NCBI GenBank assembly: GCA_022843645.1 | Contig: JALHNF010000018.1 | Coordinates: forward strand, 1-10,875 | Direction of reading: 5' to 3' | From: Minisyncoccota bacterium | Lineage (GTDB): Bacteria > Patescibacteriota > Minisyncoccia > Phycocordibacterales > UBA5272 | DNA: 10,875 bases | In this document: in pieces, positions 6,926-10,875 of the stretch | Layout of the letters: each line of letters begins with the position of its first letter | Position numbering within the stretch: position 1 is the first letter of the stretch | Position numbers and translations under genes: made by a program | Notes under the pieces: generated by a model | Databases searched by the model: none | Seen by the model: the letters and a program-made list of their open reading frames with translations, nothing else | Told to the model about the DNA's origin: nothing

Positions 6926-8137
6926 CTAGCGCCATTGCCCAGGACTGAGGTATCCTTGACCACGTCTGATCAAATCTGCACGAAGTTGACTCCATGTTGT
7001 AAAGAAAGATTCGTATGTGCTATCAAGACCTTTCATAAGTTTGATCGGAGCACTTGCGCTTGACTTGTAGCCAAAGAACCCTCGGTCGGTCCCACCAGCG
7101 TAAGTAACAATATCAAGGCTCTGACGAGCAAACCCGCTTGAAATGTTAAGGTAATATGTTTTGTTTTGTTCAAGCGAACATGCGAATTGAGACCCCGGGT
7201 ATCCAATAGTCATGCCGATCGTAGCAACATTTGTGGAAAGACAGTTTGTGGGAATGTATGACGATGTGAAATCACCAGGGCACTGACTGACACTTACAAA
7301 CATGTTTGCCTCTCCTGAGCCTGGGTGGTATGCACTTGAAAGCTCATTCCAAAATGGAAAGTTATACTCGCCCGTAGTGAATCTCCATGCTTGTATCTGG
7401 CCTGGCTCAAAATTTAGTCGTGCAACTTGTTGTGATGGGTCAAATCGAAACTGTCCGGCGAGGTCTTGTGAAATACGTGTAAGCCCAACTTGGTCAACTC
7501 CAGGAAGAGAAAACACTGCAAAACTTCTCTGTACAACTGAAAGCTTGCGTGTCTCTCCTGGCAACACTCCCGAGTACTGCGCACAATTAAGAGGTGCTTG
7601 AGCTGTGGTGGTACTTGTTTGAGTGGTTCCCTGCCCACCTGTAATAATTCCTGTCCCAGTATCATTTGGCTTAGTGTTTACAGGGGGTCGCGTTGTTTGA
7701 GAGGTGCTTTGTTTATCTATGATAGTAACGGGGAGAGACTCTGAAGATCCCTGGAGAGAGACCGTAAGAGTTTTGTCACCGTCTGGGATGGAATCTGTGG
7801 TAGTACGAAAGGTGACAGACTTTTGGGTTAAGCCTCCTCGATAGAAGGTGATGGTTTGGGAAAGCGGGAGACGAAAGTCAGTACCTGATTTAGCTGTCTG
7901 TGGTCTAAAGACAAGACGAACTCGTGTGGTGCGAGCAAGGTTCTCGGGAGCTTTGATGGTAATACGTGCAGTGCCACCTTCAAGGACTGTGACTTCGTCT
8001 TGGACGAAAGTAAAGCCGCTTGCGGCTGTTTGAGCACTTGCAATGGATGCCTCTTGGTTACTTGTGAGGGTTGGGGTGATGAGTGAGGCTCCGACAAGAA
8101 ACAAGGCGCTCACAACAAAAGGGGTGATGGTTTGCAT
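6926..8137 (-). CDS. Secreted protein with Calx-beta-like domain, function unknown
   Basis: The 403-residue product is likely exported. Residues 5-22 are hydrophobic and an A-S-A site at 33-35 could be the signal peptidase cut, although the N-terminus lacks the usual basic residue. About residues 43-141 resemble a Calx-beta domain: VLEGGTARITI, SGTDFRLP, a strand with TITFYRGGLTQKSVTF, then IPDGDKTLTVSL. A Thr/Gln-rich linker follows (about 142-181), then a C-terminal domain with four cysteines (C185, C286, C299, C320) including SQCPGDF and CSLEQNKTYYLNI, which may form two disulfides outside the cell. I chose the ATG at 8135-8137; an in-frame TTG two codons earlier is possible. No Shine-Dalgarno is present. 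It lies between secF and fusA with its own promoter candidate. A surface adhesion or cell-contact role is a guess from the domain type. Confidence 0.85.
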   Translation of the reverse strand: MQTITPFVVSALFLVGASLITPTLTSNQEASIASAQTAASGFTFVQDEVTVLEGGTARITIKAPENLARTTRVRLVFRPQTAKSGTDFRLPLSQTITFYRGGLTQKSVTFRTTTDSIPDGDKTLTVSLQGSSESLPVTIIDKQSTSQTTRPPVNTKPNDTGTGIITGGQGTTQTSTTTAQAPLNCAQYSGVLPGETRKLSVVQRSFAVFSLPGVDQVGLTRISQDLAGQFRFDPSQQVARLNFEPGQIQAWRFTTGEYNFPFWNELSSAYHPGSGEANMFVSVSQCPGDFTSSYIPTNCLSTNVATIGMTIGYPGSQFACSLEQNKTYYLNISSGFARQSLDIVTYAGGTDRGFFGYKSSASAPIKLMKGLDSTYESFFTTWSQLRADLIRRGQGYLSPGQWR

Positions 8138-8146
8138 ATACAAGAA

Positions 8147-8155
8147 AGTATATCA
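8147..8155 (-). promoter_or_regulatory. Candidate extended -10 promoter of the secreted-protein gene
   Basis: TGATATACT on the minus strand (TGA at 8153-8155, TATACT at 8147-8152) fits an extended -10 element with 5/6 matches in the hexamer. No good -35 is seen 17 bp upstream. The ATG at 8137 begins only 10 nt after the hexamer, so the transcript would start within a few bases of the start codon and be nearly leaderless, in keeping with the missing Shine-Dalgarno. Confidence 0.45.
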
Positions 8156-8213
8156 AAGATGAGATGCAGGCGGGAGGTTTTCCACAGGTATCAAGAAATC
8201 TTCTTTTATTTTG

Positions 8214-9104
8214 CTATTTCTTCTGCCACTTTTCTGCCAAAACAAGAAGCGGTGAAGCAACGAATATCGATGAGTATGTTCCGACTACGATACCAGTAAG
8301 AAGAGTGAGCGAGAACCATTTTGTTGGCTCAGGACCAAAGAAGAAGAGTGCTGTGAGCACAAGTGCGGTAGTAAGAGATGTATTTATCGAACGCACAAAG
8401 CTCTGCGAAAGACTCGTTCCAACAACTTCTTCAAACACTGTTGAGATTTTCTTTTTGAGATTCTCTCGAATTCTGTCGAAGATCACAATCGTATCAGAAA
8501 TAGACACACCGAGAATGGTGAGAAGTGCGACTACAAAAAGCGTATCCACCTCAGCACCAAACGCATACCCTAGATACGCATAGAGACCTGCAGGAATGAT
8601 GATGTCATGAAGCAATGTGACAATAGAAATGAGTCCGTACTTCCACGAAGCGACTGGTTTTGAAACCGCCCAAAACGCAAGTGTGATAAAGATGATGATT
8701 GCAAGTGAAACTAAAATCACCGCGAGAATTGATTTCGTCGTGAGTTCCTTACTGATAGACGGCCCGATCGCACTGAAACTTTTTTCAGTATATGGATACG
8801 CTCCTGCCACTGAAAGCGTCTCCGCAAGTATTGCACGGTCACTTTCAGTAAGAGTTCGTGTCTTTACGATAAGTTCTTTATCATCAGAAACCTGTACCAC
8901 CACTTCGCCCAGCCCAACATTTTTTGCTTGATTTTTTACTTCGTCAACAGAAGGAGCATTGTTTTGGTATGACGCAGTCACAACTGCCCCACCCTTGAAG
9001 TCAATTCCTGGACGAAGGCCGAACACTACAAGACTAGCAAAAGACGCAAGGACAAGAAGCGCTGAGAAAGCGAGAAAGTAAATTTTATTTTTAATGATAA
9101 ACAT
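8214..9104 (-). CDS. secF: Protein translocase subunit SecF
   Basis: SecF pairs with SecD to form the accessory complex that uses the proton motive force to pull substrates across the membrane after SecA/SecYEG translocation. The 296-residue product has an N-terminal membrane segment (about 8-30), the GLRPGIDFKGGA motif (29-40), an extracytoplasmic domain (about 40-122) and five more hydrophobic segments. Conserved GVSISDTIVIFDRIREN (199-215) is the SecF counterpart of the SecD VDANVLIFER motif, and the C-terminal part carries RSINTSLTTALVL. The ATG at 9102-9104 (MFIIKNKIYF) gives a normal N-terminus and sits 13 nt after the secD stop. A start further upstream would overlap secD. No Shine-Dalgarno is visible; coupling with secD is likely. 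Confidence 0.96.
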   Translation of the reverse strand: MFIIKNKIYFLAFSALLVLASFASLVVFGLRPGIDFKGGAVVTASYQNNAPSVDEVKNQAKNVGLGEVVVQVSDDKELIVKTRTLTESDRAILAETLSVAGAYPYTEKSFSAIGPSISKELTTKSILAVILVSLAIIIFITLAFWAVSKPVASWKYGLISIVTLLHDIIIPAGLYAYLGYAFGAEVDTLFVVALLTILGVSISDTIVIFDRIRENLKKKISTVFEEVVGTSLSQSFVRSINTSLTTALVLTALFFFGPEPTKWFSLTLLTGIVVGTYSSIFVASPLLVLAEKWQKK

Positions 9105-9117
9105 ATTGGTGTTTTTA

Positions 9118-10557
9118 TTATTTACCTGACGTAAACCCATTCGAGAAAAGGAAACGTGCAAATGCTCCGTTTTGCTTTCCTGCTACTGCAAGCAGAAAGA
9201 CTCGGGTGAGTACAAGGACGGTGAAGAGGCTGGTGAGCACTCCGAGGCCAAGGGTAAGTGCGAATCCTTTTACAACAGATGTGCCAAGCCAGAACAAAAT
9301 TGTTGCTGAGATAAGCGACGCAATATTTGAGTCTTTGATCGAAGACCATGCTCGTGTCATACCAAGCGCAACTGACTCTTTGATTGTTTTTCCGCTTCGC
9401 ATTTCTTCTTTCATACGCTCAAAGATAAGCACATTTGCGTCGACCGCAAGCCCCATTGAGATGACGAATCCAGCAATCCCCGCGGCAGTAAGCACGATTG
9501 GAATGAGTTTAAAGAATGCAAGCATCAGGAGCACATAGCTTCCAAGTGCGATGACGGCGAGTAGTCCAGGAAGCCGGTACCAAATAATAAGGAAGATTGC
9601 GATGAAGAGGAAGCCAAACAGTGCGGCCTTCACTCCCCGCTCTACAGAGTCAGTACCGAGCGTTGCACCCACCACCTGAGAGCCTATGAGCTCAATCTTA
9701 AGTGGAAGTGCGCCTGAGTTAAGCCGTCCAACAAGCTCGCGCGCTTCTTGCGGTGTGAAGTCGCCTGTAATCACAGCTTCGCCGCCTGCAATCTTTTGCT
9801 GTACAGTTGGAATAGAGAGCGGTGAACCGTCAAGGAAAATTGCGACAGGTTTACCGATGTTTTCCTCTGTAATTTTCTCAAAAAGTGCGGCGCCTTCTTC
9901 GTTGAATTGAAGTGCAATGATAGGCTTTCGTGTTGTAGGGTCAAACTGAAGCGTTGCACGAGAGAGTTGCCCACCACCTAAAGCGGTGTCCACAAAGTCA
10001 GGATCCATTTGTGACTCTGGAGTGATATTGATGAAACCATTTTCGTCAACCACCATGTTTGCAAGGTCCTGCCGTGCTTTTATGATCTTATCTTTCTCAG
10101 GACCATCTGGACGAACTGTTTTGAATTCAAGAAGCGGTGTCTCACCAATCACACGCGCAGCCTCATCGAGGTTTGTTACACCCGGAAGCTCAACCACAAG
10201 ACGATATTCATCACCATTAAACGACCGTTCTGTTGTGACAACCGGCTCAGATACACCTAAGATGTTGATGCGTCGCTCGATCACATCACGAAGTGACGCC
10301 ATGGCACTCCCCACTTCGTTCGGATCTGTCTTTGAAACATCCGCCTTGAAGACAAGCCGTGTACCACCAGCAAGGTCAAGCCCCAAACGAAACGGATACT
10401 CTCTTTGTATACTTGCGATTGTCGAGGTTGGGAAAACTCCTCGCACACCATTACTATCTACTGCGCTTTGTAGCCGAGGCTCACTCCCCACCACAAACCA
10501 GCCAATGCCAAGGGCTGCAATGACCAAAAGAATACTCCCTATTTTTGATTTCCACAT
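9118..10557 (-). CDS. secD: Protein translocase subunit SecD
   Basis: SecD is the larger partner of SecF. From the ATG at 10555-10557 (MWKSKIGSILLV) it has 479 residues. The first membrane segment (about 5-23) is followed by FRLGLDLAGGTRLVF (56-70) at the start of the extracytoplasmic P1 region, which includes the base (ERRINILGVSEP, about 94-105) and the head domain. Five more membrane segments begin near residue 310. The signature GLAVDANVLIFERMKEE (369-385), containing the acidic residue implicated in proton use, is intact. An open frame runs 48 codons further upstream but its sequence does not look like SecD and crosses hairpin sequence. The start has only a weak purine-rich stretch upstream (AGGATATGGGG). 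Confidence 0.96.
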   Translation of the reverse strand: MWKSKIGSILLVIAALGIGWFVVGSEPRLQSAVDSNGVRGVFPTSTIASIQREYPFRLGLDLAGGTRLVFKADVSKTDPNEVGSAMASLRDVIERRINILGVSEPVVTTERSFNGDEYRLVVELPGVTNLDEAARVIGETPLLEFKTVRPDGPEKDKIIKARQDLANMVVDENGFINITPESQMDPDFVDTALGGGQLSRATLQFDPTTRKPIIALQFNEEGAALFEKITEENIGKPVAIFLDGSPLSIPTVQQKIAGGEAVITGDFTPQEARELVGRLNSGALPLKIELIGSQVVGATLGTDSVERGVKAALFGFLFIAIFLIIWYRLPGLLAVIALGSYVLLMLAFFKLIPIVLTAAGIAGFVISMGLAVDANVLIFERMKEEMRSGKTIKESVALGMTRAWSSIKDSNIASLISATILFWLGTSVVKGFALTLGLGVLTSLFTVLVLTRVFLLAVAGKQNGAFARFLFSNGFTSGK

Positions 10558-10564
10558 ACCCCAT

Positions 10565-10592
10565 ATCCTAACCCGAAACACCTCTTTTTCAA
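10565..10592 (-). promoter_or_regulatory. Candidate secD-secF promoter
   Basis: TTGAAA (10587-10592, 5/6) and TAGGAT (10565-10570, 4/6) are separated by 16 bp on the minus strand. Only 7 nt separate the -10 hexamer from the secD ATG, so the transcript would begin at or next to the start codon. Taken alone the match is modest. Confidence 0.35.
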
Positions 10593-10621
10593 AGAGCCAT
10601 CTGGTATTTTGCGCCCATCTC

Positions 10622-10642
10622 CACTTCAAGAAAAATGAAGTG
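10622..10642 (-). repeat. Perfect 7-bp hairpin upstream of secD
   Basis: CACTTCA (10622-10628) and TGAAGTG (10636-10642) form a perfect inverted repeat with a 7-nt loop, between the structured element and the secD promoter candidate. On the minus strand the loop is TTTTTCT, and no U-run follows the stem. A weaker GTTC/GAAC repeat lies just beyond it (10643-10662). It may be an operator or a secondary terminator; function is unknown. Confidence 0.4.
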
Positions 10643-10685
10643 TTCGTTTTCAGACAAGAACGTTGATACCCTCTTACACAACACA

Positions 10686-10791
10686 AAAACACCCAGTACA
10701 TGCCTCGCGCAGATGAATTTTTAGCGAAAAATTCATCGAGCGGAGCAGTTCGCTTTGCAAAGCGAACATGCGTGCATGTGCTGGGCGTTTT
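10686..10791 (-). repeat. Nested inverted-repeat element (three-way-junction-like structure), probable terminator
   Basis: About 106 nt fold into a closed structure. The outer stem pairs 10692-10703 with 10774-10785 (12 bp, one G-U type pair), extended after one mismatch by 10686-10690 with 10787-10791. Inside it are a hairpin with an 11-bp perfect stem and 4-nt loop (10712-10722 with 10727-10737, further extended by CGC/GCG at 10708-10710 and 10740-10742) and a perfect 20-bp palindrome (10748-10767). On the minus strand the outer stem is followed by TGTTTTTGTG, so it can terminate the transcript of the gene ending at 10806. The internal complexity is more than a terminator needs. It could be a miniature mobile or REP-like repeat, or a structured RNA. 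Confidence 0.7.
10748..10767. repeat. Perfect 20-bp palindrome
   Basis: GTTCGCTTTGCAAAGCGAAC is identical to its reverse complement. It is one of the two inner arms of the structured element. As DNA it could be a dimeric protein-binding site; as RNA it can fold only with an unpaired turn of about 4 nt at the centre. ACATGC at 10766-10771 overlaps its edge and repeats the ACATGC of the outer stem (10698-10703), so GCATGT at 10774-10779 has two possible partners. Confidence 0.6.
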
Positions 10792-10805
10792 GTTTGAGTG
10801 AAAGA

Positions 10806-10875
10806 CTATTTAATCTCGTAAGTAATTGTCACAGAAGATGTAATCTTTGTGTCACCAACAGGAATGACCGATGGC
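10806..10875 (-). CDS. C-terminal end of an unrecognised protein (partial)
   Basis: One minus-strand frame stays open from the window edge to a TAG at 10806-10808, encoding 22 residues that end in ITSSVTITYEIK. The alternating hydrophobic and polar residues suggest a terminal beta-strand, as in many surface or secreted proteins. Its stop is about 15 nt before the structured element, which suits a gene end followed by a terminator. The other two minus-strand frames are less convincing. Too short to identify. Confidence 0.5.
   Translation of the reverse strand, partial: PSVIPVGDTKITSSVTITYEIK

Noticed and set aside
9986..10666. A 226-codon open frame on the plus strand.
   Set aside because: It lies opposite secD, is Ser/Thr/Arg-rich as expected of an antisense shadow, and resembles no family.
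10558..10701. A 48-codon N-terminal extension of SecD.
   Set aside because: It would cross a perfect hairpin and the promoter candidate, and the SecD membrane segment begins right after the ATG at 10557.
1..10875. CRISPR arrays, insertion sequences, rRNA or phage genes.
   Set aside because: No direct-repeat arrays, transposase-like proteins or rRNA-like sequence were seen.

Overview
The window is a densely packed bacterial chromosome segment in which every supported gene lies on the minus strand. It probably comes from a member of the Candidate Phyla Radiation (Patescibacteria), perhaps a parcubacterial lineage. The sequence evidence is a late spc-type ribosomal protein cluster with no room for rpmD (uL30) between rpsE and rplO (absence of uL30 is a known CPR trait), the compact gene spacing, and core genes with almost no Shine-Dalgarno sequences. 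TGA is used as a normal stop, so the recoded CPR lineages are unlikely. The lineage is inferred from gene content, not from a phylogeny.

Layout in transcription order (high to low coordinates). First comes the C-terminal end of an unrecognised protein (10875-10806). A strongly structured, nested inverted-repeat element follows (about 10686-10791), probably working at least as a terminator. Next are secD and secF (10557-8214), the accessory membrane proteins of the Sec translocase, then a 403-residue secreted protein with a Calx-beta-like domain (8137-6926). fusA (EF-G, 6812-4665) has its own promoter candidate and a clear terminator. A 95-residue membrane-anchored zinc-ribbon protein of unknown function follows (4477-4190). 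Last is the tightly spaced cluster rpsN-rpsH-rplF-rplR-rpsE-rplO-secY (3963-7).

The theme is protein synthesis and export: ribosomal proteins, an elongation factor, the SecY channel and its SecDF partner, plus one likely Sec-exported protein. The ribosomal cluster starts at rpsN. The genes normally just upstream (rplN, rplX, rplE) are absent and replaced by the small zinc-ribbon gene and fusA.

Nothing here is clearly a novel defence or mobile system. The points most worth a second look are the structured element at about 10686-10791, the small zinc-ribbon membrane protein (the only gene with a textbook ribosome binding site), the Arg/Gly-rich N-terminal extension of S5, and promoter placements that suggest very short or absent leaders for secD and the secreted protein.
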